In this document: piece after piece, positions 56,357 through 64,000 of the stretch
Numbering within the stretch: the stretch's first letter is position 1
Layout: each line of letters starts with the position of its first letter
Assembly: GCA_017453065.1 (NCBI GenBank)
Contig: JAFTKW010000018.1
Coordinates: 1 to 64,000, forward strand
DNA length: 64,000 nt
DNA from: Lachnospiraceae bacterium
GTDB lineage: Bacteria; Bacillota; Clostridia; Lachnospirales; Lachnospiraceae
Direction of reading: 5' to 3'
Translations under genes and position numbers: made by a program
Notes under the pieces: generated by a model
Databases searched by the model: none
What the model was told of the DNA's origin: nothing
What the model saw: only the letters and a program-made list of their open reading frames with translations

Positions 56357-58831
56357 ATGAGTACCCTGAATCAATTTGACAAAGAGTTATTTAAAAGAAG
56401 TGTTCTATATAATGTAAAGACATTGTACCGTAAGACCATTGATGAGGTTACGCCTCAGCAGTTGTTCCAGGCGGTTGGCTATGCTGTAAAGGATGCCATC
56501 GTGGACAACTGGATGGAAACACAGAAGGCTTATGAAAAGCAGGACCCTAAGACGGTTTACTACCTTTCTATGGAATTTTTGATGGGCAGAGCCTTAGGCA
56601 ACAACCTGATTAATTTGCAGGCTTATGGACAAGTGAAGGAAGCTTTGGAAGAACTGGGTCTTGACCTTAACTTGCTTGAAGACCAGGAGCCAGATGCAGC
56701 TCTTGGCAATGGCGGTCTTGGAAGACTGGCAGCATGCTTCCTTGATTCCTTGGCAACTCTTGGTTATCCAGCATACGGCTGTGGCATTCGTTATCGCTAC
56801 GGTATGTTCAAACAGGAAATCAGAGATGGTTATCAGGTAGAAGTGCCAGACAACTGGCTGGAAAATGGCAATCCATTTGAACTTCGCAGACCTGAATATA
56901 CCAAAGAAGTGAAATTTGGTGGCTACATTCATATGTACACAGATGCTGATGGAAAGAGTCATTTTGAACAGAAGAACTACCAGTCTGTAAAGGCTGTGCC
57001 ATATGACCTTCCTATCGTGGGTTATGGCAATGGCATTGTTAATACACTTCGTATCTGGGATGCGGAGCCAGTAGAGTGCTTCCAGCTTGACTCCTTTGAC
57101 AAGGGAGACTACCAGAAGGCAGTAGAGCAGGAGAACCTTGCAAGAAATATAGTGGAAGTTCTTTATCCAAACGACAATCATTATGCTGGCAAAGAGCTTC
57201 GCTTAAAACAGCAGTACTTCTTTATCTCTGCGTCCATTCAGGAGGCAGTGGCGAAGTATATGCGCCGCCACGACGACGTTCGTAAACTGCATGAAAAAGT
57301 CACCTTCCAGCTCAACGATACCCACCCAACCGTAACCATCGCTGAACTGATGCGTATTCTTATGGATGACTTTGGACTGGAGTGGGATGAGGCTTGGGAA
57401 GTAACCACCAAGACTTGTGCATATACCAACCATACTATTATGGCAGAAGCTTTGGAAAAATGGCCAATCGAACTTTTCTCCAGACTGCTTCCTAGAGTGT
57501 ATCAGATTGTAGAAGAAATCAACCGCAGATTTATCGTTGATATTGAGAATAAATACAAAAATGTGCCTGGTGTAAATGTTCAGGACAAGATTCGCAAGAT
57601 GGCTATCATTTACGATGGTCAGGTGAAGATGGCTCATTTGGCAATCGTGGCAGGCTACAGTGTAAACGGTGTTGCTAGACTTCACACAGAGATTCTCAAG
57701 AACCAGGAACTTAAGGATTTCTATGAGATGTTCCCTGAGAAGTTCAACAACAAGACCAACGGTATTACCCAGCGTAGATTCCTGCTTCATGGCAACCCAT
57801 TGCTCGCAGATTGGGTAACAGAGCACATCGGCGATGAGTGGATTACAGATTTGCCGGCCATCAACAAGCTTGCTATCTATGCAGACGATGAAAAGAGTCA
57901 GCAGGAATTCATGAACATCAAATATCGCAACAAGGTTCGCCTTGCAAAGTATATTCAGGAGCACAATGGAATCGAAGTAAATCCACGCTCTATCTTTGAT
58001 GTTCAGGTAAAGAGACTTCATGAGTACAAGCGTCAGCTGCTGAATATCCTTCATGTAATGTATCTTTACAACCAGATCAAAGACAATCCAGATATGGATT
58101 TTTATCCAAGAACCTTTATCTTTGGTGCCAAGGCGGCAGCAGGTTATCGCAATGCGAAGTTGACCATCAAACTCATCAATGCAGTTGCAGATGTGGTCAA
58201 CAATGACCCTGTGGTGAGAGATCGAATCAAGGTTGTATTTATTGAGAACTATCGTGTGTCCAATGCAGAGTGGATTTTTGCGGCAGCAGATGTATCTGAA
58301 CAGATTTCTACAGCAAGTAAAGAAGCATCTGGAACAGGAAACATGAAGTTCATGCTCAACGGCGCACTTACCATTGGAACTATGGATGGTGCCAACGTGG
58401 AAATTGTAGAGGAGGTTGGAGCAGAGCACGCCTTTATCTTTGGTCTGTCTTCCGATGAAGTAATCGCTTATGAGCAGAATGGCGGCTACTATCCAATGGA
58501 TATCTTCAACAATGATCAGGATATCCGCAGAGTGTTGATGCAGCTCATCAATGGAACCTATGGTGATCCTGAGTTGTTTAGACCTCTTTACAATTCTCTG
58601 CTCAATACACAGAGCACCGCTAAGGCAGATACCTACTTTATCCTGAAGGACTTCAAGGCCTACGCAGAAGCGCAGAAAAAAGTAGAGGAAGCCTACAAGA
58701 ATGAAAAAGGCTGGGCAAGAAGCGCAATTCTTAATGTGGCTTGCTCTGGCAAATTTACATCTGACCGTACGATTAAGCAGTACGTAGATGAAATCTGGCA
58801 TTTAGACCAGGTGACCTTAAAAAGAGGATAA
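56357..58831 (+). CDS. glgP: Glycogen/starch phosphorylase
   Basis: An 824-aa GT35 phosphorylase. The ATG at 56357 follows TAGGAGG; the longer upstream frame lacks a site. Motifs include EPDAALGNGGLGRLAACFLDSLA near the N-terminus, QLNDTHPTVTIAELMRIL, the pyridoxal phosphate lysine in SGTGNMKFMLNGALTIGTMDGANVE, and VKRLHEYKRQLLN. It releases glucose-1-phosphate from glycogen, the reverse side of the glgC-glgD pathway at 30 kb. It is followed within 4 bases by the CapA-family gene. Confidence 0.96.
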   Translation: MSTLNQFDKELFKRSVLYNVKTLYRKTIDEVTPQQLFQAVGYAVKDAIVDNWMETQKAYEKQDPKTVYYLSMEFLMGRALGNNLINLQAYGQVKEALEELGLDLNLLEDQEPDAALGNGGLGRLAACFLDSLATLGYPAYGCGIRYRYGMFKQEIRDGYQVEVPDNWLENGNPFELRRPEYTKEVKFGGYIHMYTDADGKSHFEQKNYQSVKAVPYDLPIVGYGNGIVNTLRIWDAEPVECFQLDSFDKGDYQKAVEQENLARNIVEVLYPNDNHYAGKELRLKQQYFFISASIQEAVAKYMRRHDDVRKLHEKVTFQLNDTHPTVTIAELMRILMDDFGLEWDEAWEVTTKTCAYTNHTIMAEALEKWPIELFSRLLPRVYQIVEEINRRFIVDIENKYKNVPGVNVQDKIRKMAIIYDGQVKMAHLAIVAGYSVNGVARLHTEILKNQELKDFYEMFPEKFNNKTNGITQRRFLLHGNPLLADWVTEHIGDEWITDLPAINKLAIYADDEKSQQEFMNIKYRNKVRLAKYIQEHNGIEVNPRSIFDVQVKRLHEYKRQLLNILHVMYLYNQIKDNPDMDFYPRTFIFGAKAAAGYRNAKLTIKLINAVADVVNNDPVVRDRIKVVFIENYRVSNAEWIFAAADVSEQISTASKEASGTGNMKFMLNGALTIGTMDGANVEIVEEVGAEHAFIFGLSSDEVIAYEQNGGYYPMDIFNNDQDIRRVLMQLINGTYGDPELFRPLYNSLLNTQSTAKADTYFILKDFKAYAEAQKKVEEAYKNEKGWARSAILNVACSGKFTSDRTIKQYVDEIWHLDQVTLKRG

Positions 58832-58834
58832 AAA

Positions 58835-60199
58835 ATGAAACGTTACTGGAAAATAATATCCTTTTCCCTGTTGGGTATTACATTAGGCATCGCAGTTGCA
58901 CTTGGAGCGTACCACTTTTTGCAGAAAGAGGCAGGCTCGGTAAGTGGAAGTGGCGATGCCATTTCCAATGCAGAGGGAAGTTTTGCGGATGCCAGTTCTG
59001 AGGCTGAAAGACTTGCAAAGGAAAGTATAGAAGCAGAGCGAAGGGAAGAGGAAAGACTAAATCAAATACAGGTCTGGCTGGAGAGTGGTGGTAGAGCGAC
59101 CATTCGAGAAGGACTTATCAAGGCTATGCATTTTGGCATGGAGACCTACATGGAAGCGGAGCCAGAGATTACACTGGTGATGGTAGGAGATGTATTGATG
59201 CATATGCGTGTCACAAATAGTGGCAAAAAGTCTGACGGAACCTACAATTATGACCATCTTTTTGAGCCTGTGAAGGAACTGATTTCAGAGGCAGATATAG
59301 CTTTGGTCAATCAGGAAGTGATTATGGGCGGCAAAGAGTTGGGCTATTCTGGATATCCCAGATTCAATACTGCCTATGAAGTAGGAGATGCTCTTGTGGC
59401 AGCAGGCTTTGATGTGGTGTTACATGCCACCAATCACACAGTGGACAAGGGAAAAGAAGGGGCAGTAAACTGTCTAAATTACTGGAAGGACAATCATCCG
59501 CAGATTGGAATTGTAGGTATGTACGCTTCACAGGAGGAGAGAGATACAACCTATGTTTATGAAAAGGACGGAATTCGAATTGCGATTTTAAACTATACCT
59601 ATGGAACCAACGGCTTACCTGTTCCAGAGGATATGCCATATCTGGTAAACCTGATGAAGGAAAAACTGATTAAAGAGGATATTAAGGCGGCCAAGGAAGT
59701 GGCAGACTTTGTAATCATTTGCCCTCATTGGGGAACAGAATATGTACACAAGGCAACCAAGAATCAAAGGAATTGGGCGAAATTTTTCATGGAGTGTGGG
59801 GCAGATTTGTGCATTGGTACCCACCCACATGTAATAGAGCCGGTAGAATGGATGGAGAATGAAGAAGGAGACCGAATGCTGGTCTACTATTCTCTGGGCA
59901 ATTTTGTTAATTCAACGGCCTCCACGGGGGAAGGCGTAGCCAACCGTATGCTTGGAGCCATGGCAACGGTGACTATAGCCAAAGACAGAAAAGACGGTAC
60001 GGTGTATATCAAAGAATATGGAGCAGAGCCTTTGGTGACCTATGTGCCAAACTCTGGCAAAGCCATTGCGACCATGCATTTGGATGATTTTACAGATGAA
60101 TTGGCTTTAAAGAGCATGACCTATCAAAAAGACGCAAACTTTAGTGTGGAATTCCTACAACAGTTGTGGCAGGAAGTGATGGGAAATTTGCCAAATTAG
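58835..60199 (+). CDS. CapA-family (PGA synthesis type) exported protein
   Basis: A 454-aa protein with an N-terminal membrane anchor (about 8-27), a charged Ser/Glu-rich linker with a short coiled coil (about 35-75), and a calcineurin-like CapA domain (about 105-400). Metal-site motifs include MVGDVLMHMRV, LVNQEVIMGG (usually NLE), ATNHTVDKG, ICPHWGTEY and GTHPHVIEPVEWM. CapA proteins take part in poly-gamma-glutamate capsule assembly, but stand-alone copies occur widely without cap genes, and other roles are possible. No cap genes are near. It may be co-transcribed with glgP. Confidence 0.88.
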   Translation: MKRYWKIISFSLLGITLGIAVALGAYHFLQKEAGSVSGSGDAISNAEGSFADASSEAERLAKESIEAERREEERLNQIQVWLESGGRATIREGLIKAMHFGMETYMEAEPEITLVMVGDVLMHMRVTNSGKKSDGTYNYDHLFEPVKELISEADIALVNQEVIMGGKELGYSGYPRFNTAYEVGDALVAAGFDVVLHATNHTVDKGKEGAVNCLNYWKDNHPQIGIVGMYASQEERDTTYVYEKDGIRIAILNYTYGTNGLPVPEDMPYLVNLMKEKLIKEDIKAAKEVADFVIICPHWGTEYVHKATKNQRNWAKFFMECGADLCIGTHPHVIEPVEWMENEEGDRMLVYYSLGNFVNSTASTGEGVANRMLGAMATVTIAKDRKDGTVYIKEYGAEPLVTYVPNSGKAIATMHLDDFTDELALKSMTYQKDANFSVEFLQQLWQEVMGNLPN

Positions 60200-60202
60200 A
60201 CA

Positions 60203-60231
60203 TTGCAAGAGCAAAAGCTTTACTATATAAT
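60203..60231 (+). promoter_or_regulatory. Promoter of the hydratase gene
   Basis: TTGCAA (60203-60208), 17-base spacer, TATAAT (60226-60231), starting four bases after the CapA-family stop codon and ending 57 bases before the start at 60289. Confidence 0.75.
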
Positions 60232-60288
60232 AAGTCCAAATACACTTTTTGATAGTAAAGCGTTAAATTGACATAAAGGGAGGATATT

Positions 60289-62628
60289 ATGATTAAATTA
60301 CTTAACGGCGGTGCATATCTGGTAAATGGCACAGAAATCGTGGTGGACGATAGCCAGGCGGCAGCAGCACTAAAGGCGAAAACAGGTAAAGAGATTTCGA
60401 AAGAAGAGGCAAGCAAGCAGACCATTGCTTATGATATTTTGCAAAGTCATAATACCTCTGGAAATATGGAGAAACTCCGTATTCGTTTTGACAAACTGAC
60501 ATCCCATGATATTACCTTCGTAGGAATCATTCAGACGGCGAGAGCATCAGGACTTGAAAAGTTCCCAATGCCATACGTGCTTACCAACTGCCACAACTCT
60601 CTTTGTGCAGTTGGTGGAACCATCAACGAGGATGACCATCTCTTTGGATTGACCTGCGCTAAGAAATATGGCGGAGTGTATGTTCCACCTCATCAGGCTG
60701 TTATTCACCAGTTTGCAAGAGAAATGCTTGCAGGTGGTGGTAAGATGATTTTGGGTTCCGACTCTCACACCAGATATGGTGCTCTTGGCACCATGGCTAT
60801 GGGTGAAGGTGGTCCTGAACTTGTAAAGCAGCTTTTGAATCAGACCTATGACATCAATATGCCAGGCGTTGTAGCAGTCTATTTGACAGGCAAACCAGTG
60901 ATGGGTGTTGGTCCTCAGGACGTGGCACTTGCTATCATCGGTGCGGTATTCAAAAACGGCTATGTGAAGAATAAAGTGATGGAATTTGTAGGGCCAGGTG
61001 TGGCATCTCTTTCTGCCGATTTCCGTATCGGTATCGATGTTATGACTACAGAGACCACTTGTCTTTCTTCTATTTGGCAGACAGACGATGAAATCAAAGA
61101 ATTCTACGAGATTCACGGTAGAAGTGAAGAATACAAAGAACTTATGCCAGGACAGGTGGCTTACTACGATGGACTGATTGAGGTTGATTTGTCCAAGATT
61201 CGTCCTATGATTGCAATGCCATTCCACCCAAGCAATACGTATACCATTGAAGAACTCAATGCAAACTTAGAAGACATCTTGGCTGAAACAGAGAAAAAAG
61301 CCTTGGTAAGTTTGGACGGTGCGGTAGAGTATCATCTTCGCGACAAGATTAAGAACGGCAGATTCCAGGTAGATCAGGGTATCATCGCTGGATGTGCAGG
61401 TGGTGGATTTGAAAACATTTGTGCAGCAGCAGATATTTTGAAGGGCAAGTATATTGGTGCGGACGAGTTTACACTCAGCGTTTATCCTGCATCTATGCCA
61501 GTATATATGGAACTGATTAAGAATGGCTGTGCAGCAACCATCCTTGAGACAGGTGCAGTTATGAAGACTGCATTCTGCGGACCTTGCTTTGGCGCAGGAG
61601 ATACACCAGCAAACAATGCCTTTAGTATTCGCCATTCCACCAGAAACTTCCCTAACAGAGAAGGTTCTAAGCTGCAGAATGGCCAGATTTCTTCTGTGGC
61701 TCTTATGGATGCAAGATCCATCGCAGCAACAGCAGCAAATCAGGGTATCTTGACACCTGCTACTGAGTTTGATGGTCAGATGGGCAAATACAAATATCAC
61801 TTTGACAGTAACATTTATGCAAATAGAGTATTCGACTCCAAGGGAGTGGCAAATCCAGAGCAGGAAATTCATTTTGGTCCAAACATCAAGGACTGGCCAG
61901 CAATGGGAGCACTTCCGGAGAACATGGTGCTTCAGGTAGTGTCTGAGATTCATGATCCAGTTACCACAACAGATGAACTGATTCCATCTGGAGAGACTTC
62001 TTCCTATCGTTCCAACCCTCTGGGGCTTGCGGAATTTACACTGAGCCGTAAGGATCCTGAGTATGTAGGTAAAGCGAAGAAGATTCAGGCAGCACAGGCA
62101 GCCTTGATGGATGGCAAATGTCCAGGAGAGGCATGCCCAGAACTGGATTTGAAATCTGTGTTTGATGCGATTTCCAAGGAATTCCCTGAATTCCCAGGAA
62201 TGGTTGAATCATCCTACCGTCAGCAGCAGAGTGCTCTTGTGCCACGTGCGCTTGGCTTTGGTTCCACTATCTTTGCAGTGAAGCCAGGAGATGGTTCCGC
62301 GAGAGAACAGGCAGCGTCTTGCCAGAAGGTACTTGGAGGTTGGGCAAACATTGCCAATGAATATGCGACCAAGAGATATCGTTCTAATTTGATCAACTGG
62401 GGTATGCTTCCATTCCTCATTGAAGAAGGGGAGCTTCCTTTTGCAAAGGATGATTACCTCTTTATTCCAGACGTGCGTAAGGCAGTAGAGGAAAAGGCTA
62501 GCGAGATCACTGCTTATGCTGTGGGTAAGGAGGGCCTTAAAGCCTTCACTTTAAGACTGGGTGAACTGACAGATGAGGAGAGACAGATTATTCTCAAAGG
62601 CTGTCTGATTAACTACAATAGAATTTAA
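60289..62628 (+). CDS. Aconitase-family hydratase (YbhJ-like)
   Basis: A 779-aa member of the aconitase superfamily. The N-terminal domains hold [21 protein letters not shown] and a short [10 protein letters not shown] segment; cluster cysteines are placed in [12 protein letters not shown], GCAGGG and [11 protein letters not shown] motifs, as expected for a [4Fe-4S] dehydratase. The C-terminal swivel part carries [26 protein letters not shown] and [13 protein letters not shown]. The order and length resemble the YbhJ hydratase group rather than AcnA or AcnB. It probably hydrates or dehydrates a hydroxy-acid, but the substrate is unknown. It has its own promoter and terminator. Confidence 0.9.
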   Translation: MIKLLNGGAYLVNGTEIVVDDSQAAAALKAKTGKEISKEEASKQTIAYDILQSHNTSGNMEKLRIRFDKLTSHDITFVGIIQTARASGLEKFPMPYVLTNCHNSLCAVGGTINEDDHLFGLTCAKKYGGVYVPPHQAVIHQFAREMLAGGGKMILGSDSHTRYGALGTMAMGEGGPELVKQLLNQTYDINMPGVVAVYLTGKPVMGVGPQDVALAIIGAVFKNGYVKNKVMEFVGPGVASLSADFRIGIDVMTTETTCLSSIWQTDDEIKEFYEIHGRSEEYKELMPGQVAYYDGLIEVDLSKIRPMIAMPFHPSNTYTIEELNANLEDILAETEKKALVSLDGAVEYHLRDKIKNGRFQVDQGIIAGCAGGGFENICAAADILKGKYIGADEFTLSVYPASMPVYMELIKNGCAATILETGAVMKTAFCGPCFGAGDTPANNAFSIRHSTRNFPNREGSKLQNGQISSVALMDARSIAATAANQGILTPATEFDGQMGKYKYHFDSNIYANRVFDSKGVANPEQEIHFGPNIKDWPAMGALPENMVLQVVSEIHDPVTTTDELIPSGETSSYRSNPLGLAEFTLSRKDPEYVGKAKKIQAAQAALMDGKCPGEACPELDLKSVFDAISKEFPEFPGMVESSYRQQQSALVPRALGFGSTIFAVKPGDGSAREQAASCQKVLGGWANIANEYATKRYRSNLINWGMLPFLIEEGELPFAKDDYLFIPDVRKAVEEKASEITAYAVGKEGLKAFTLRLGELTDEERQIILKGCLINYNRI

Positions 62629-62731
62629 TTCTCAATAAAACTAAATATTATTTGGGAAATGCCGATATATGTTGTACAAAAGAAACTGGCCAGTGACTTT
62701 TGAGACAACAAATTAACATTTGCCATGGAAG

Positions 62732-62773
62732 GGTATGCTAGAGAACAAGAAGTTCTAGGGCATACCTTTTTTT
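62732..62773 (+). terminator. Intrinsic terminator after the hydratase gene
   Basis: GGTATGC (62732-62738) pairs with GCATACC (62760-62766), with an inner imperfect stem, followed by seven T. Confidence 0.85.
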
Positions 62774-62780
62774 CTAAAAT

Positions 62781-62916
62781 GTATGCTTTGCATACGAGAT
62801 GCGCAGCTCGCAATGTGGAATTTAGCCGCGAAGCAGCTTTGCTCGCGCGCGTGAGTTTTCGAGGGAAACTCAATTAGATGGGTTGTGAAATGGTAAATTT
62901 AATGCACGCTATGCGT
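62781..62916. repeat. Hairpin-rich intergenic segment
   Basis: Four or more short dyads in a row: GTATGC-TTT-GCATAC (62781-62795), a GC-rich hairpin around 62827-62848 that includes GCGAAGC, TGAGTTT/AAACTCA (62852-62872) and ACGC-TAT-GCGT (62906-62916). No ORF with a ribosome site. The style matches the hairpins at 18.7-19.4 kb and 52.9 kb. Confidence 0.6.
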
Positions 62917-62932
62917 AGAAAGAGAGGAGAAC

Positions 62933-64000
62933 TTGAAAATTGATTCCAGCACAATAGGAATGGAATCCGCTAGAAGATATCAATCTTCATCTACCAGAGT
63001 GAGTAGATTTAGCGTAATGGATTACGCACAGGCCAAGGCGACAGAGGAAGCCTTTACAGCAAATGGCGGGAATACCATGCTTGGCGAAAGTACTACAGAA
63101 GATGGCATGGATGGGCAGTCCGCCACAAAGGACGGAAATGAGGTGTTTAAATGGACCGATTTGGATACCTTACAGCAAAGATTCGGTCGCATCAGTGCAA
63201 ACAAGATTTCACTGAGGGAGCAGAGCAGCACAGTAGAAAGCTTCAGGCAACTGAGCCTGCGATTTATTTTCAACCTGATGTTTGGTAGAGAAAGAACCAA
63301 TAGCTTTTTGGGTGATGAGGGGACGACTACAACCATGGATGCAGAGGCAGACCCTACTCAGCTAGGTGTTTCCAATCTTTCGGGCAGTGAACTTGGAAGT
63401 GGAAAGGTACTGGTATATTCCAGATCAATCAGTTTTTATGAAAGTGAGCAAACTTCTTTCTGTGCGTCGGGAAGCGTAAGGACGGCAGATGGAAGGGAGA
63501 TTTCCTTCAATGTGGACGTTTCTATGAGCAGAGAATTTTCAGCCCAGTATGAGGAGGAATTTGGATTTGCCAATATTCAGACCTGTGATCCATTGGTGCT
63601 CAATTTCGATGGTGATGTGACTCAGATTACAGATCAGACTTTTTATTTTGATTTGGATCAGGATGGTCAGAAAGAGGCCATAGGCAAACTAGGTAACGGC
63701 AGTGGATACCTTTCACTGGATTTGGATGGAAATGGAGTTATTGACGATGGCTCTGAACTGTTTGGAACTAAGAGTGGTGATGGGTTTGGCGATTTGTCGG
63801 CCTATGATGAGGACGGCAACGGCTGGATTGATGAAAACGACAGCGTATGGTCTAAGCTAAAGATTTGGTGTAAATCTCCTACAGAGGATAAACTTTATAC
63901 TCTGGCAGACAAAGGAGTTGGAGCAATCTGCCTAAGCAATGCTTCCACAGATTTTACGCTGCAAACAGAGGGAAAAGCGGGTGGAATTGTACGCAAAACT
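62933..64000 (+). CDS. Calcium-binding-repeat protein, N-terminal part
   Basis: 356 codons run off the right edge. The only plausible start is TTG at 62933, three bases after GAGGAG; no ATG lies between the last stop (62900) and codon 10. There is no signal peptide. Residues 1-215 form an S/T-rich region with no known domain. Around 222-310 are EF-hand-like D-x-D-x-D-G loops (near D240, D263 and D292) and the VIDDGSELFG stretch common in VCBS/RTX-associated and secreted calcium proteins. Lack of a signal peptide with such repeats suggests type I-like or unknown export, or an intracellular role. Related proteins occur in Lachnospiraceae; function unknown. Confidence 0.75.
   Translation, partial: MKIDSSTIGMESARRYQSSSTRVSRFSVMDYAQAKATEEAFTANGGNTMLGESTTEDGMDGQSATKDGNEVFKWTDLDTLQQRFGRISANKISLREQSSTVESFRQLSLRFIFNLMFGRERTNSFLGDEGTTTTMDAEADPTQLGVSNLSGSELGSGKVLVYSRSISFYESEQTSFCASGSVRTADGREISFNVDVSMSREFSAQYEEEFGFANIQTCDPLVLNFDGDVTQITDQTFYFDLDQDGQKEAIGKLGNGSGYLSLDLDGNGVIDDGSELFGTKSGDGFGDLSAYDEDGNGWIDENDSVWSKLKIWCKSPTEDKLYTLADKGVGAICLSNASTDFTLQTEGKAGGIVRKT

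Overview
The window looks like chromosomal DNA from a low-to-moderate GC, spore-forming clostridial Firmicute, most likely a gut member of the Lachnospiraceae. The reasons are the gene order glgC-glgD-spoVG-pth-mfd, a Sua5-RpiB-Upp-ATP synthase cluster resembling Bacillus ywlC-ywlF-upp-atp, spore genes (cwlD, a SleB-type hydrolase, spoVG, spoVT), a clostridial dnaD-dnaC pair, a T-box leader before ileS, and a choloylglycine hydrolase typical of intestinal bacteria. The species cannot be named from sequence alone. No rRNA, tRNA, transposase, phage module or CRISPR array was seen.

Layout. 1-5 kb: start of pflB, a small redox-disulfide protein, mecA, an unknown 70-aa gene with a long leader, a GH18 protein and cwlD. 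5-16 kb: a tightly packed same-strand run sua5-rpiB-upp-dCMP deaminase-SleB-like hydrolase-atpI genes-atpBEFHAGDC, closed by a strong terminator; the c subunit carries a sodium-type ion-binding signature. 16-24 kb: an ABC exporter, a phd-doc toxin-antitoxin pair, then about 0.85 kb of hairpin-rich noncoding DNA that includes a regular array of four palindromes, followed by a methyltransferase and a large unknown surface protein. 24-30 kb: bioY, a cupin protein, prs, dnaC, dnaD and murC, with a cluster of seven DnaA-box-like 9-mers upstream of dnaD. 30-42 kb: glgC-glgD, spoVG, pth, mfd, a split ThrE-type exporter, a 33-aa ORF, a sugar kinase with a palindromic operator, a DEAD-box helicase and an acetyltransferase.

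42-52 kb: a TetR regulator diverges from a 1794-aa protein that joins an MMPL/RND-type transporter to a GLUG-repeat surface region. A bile-salt-hydrolase-like gene converges on it, followed by two membrane proteins, an inositol-phosphatase-family gene and spoVT. 52-64 kb: T-box and ileS, glycogen phosphorylase, a CapA-family protein, an aconitase-family hydratase, and the start of a calcium-binding-repeat protein cut by the window edge.

Themes: glycogen synthesis (glgC, glgD) and breakdown (glgP) are both present, as are fermentation (pflB), probable sodium bioenergetics, sporulation and germination functions, and DNA replication initiation. The features least explained by known families are the palindrome array at 18905-19158 with its surrounding hairpins, the transporter-GLUG fusion, the DnaA-box cluster, and the hairpin that covers the spoVT ribosome binding site.
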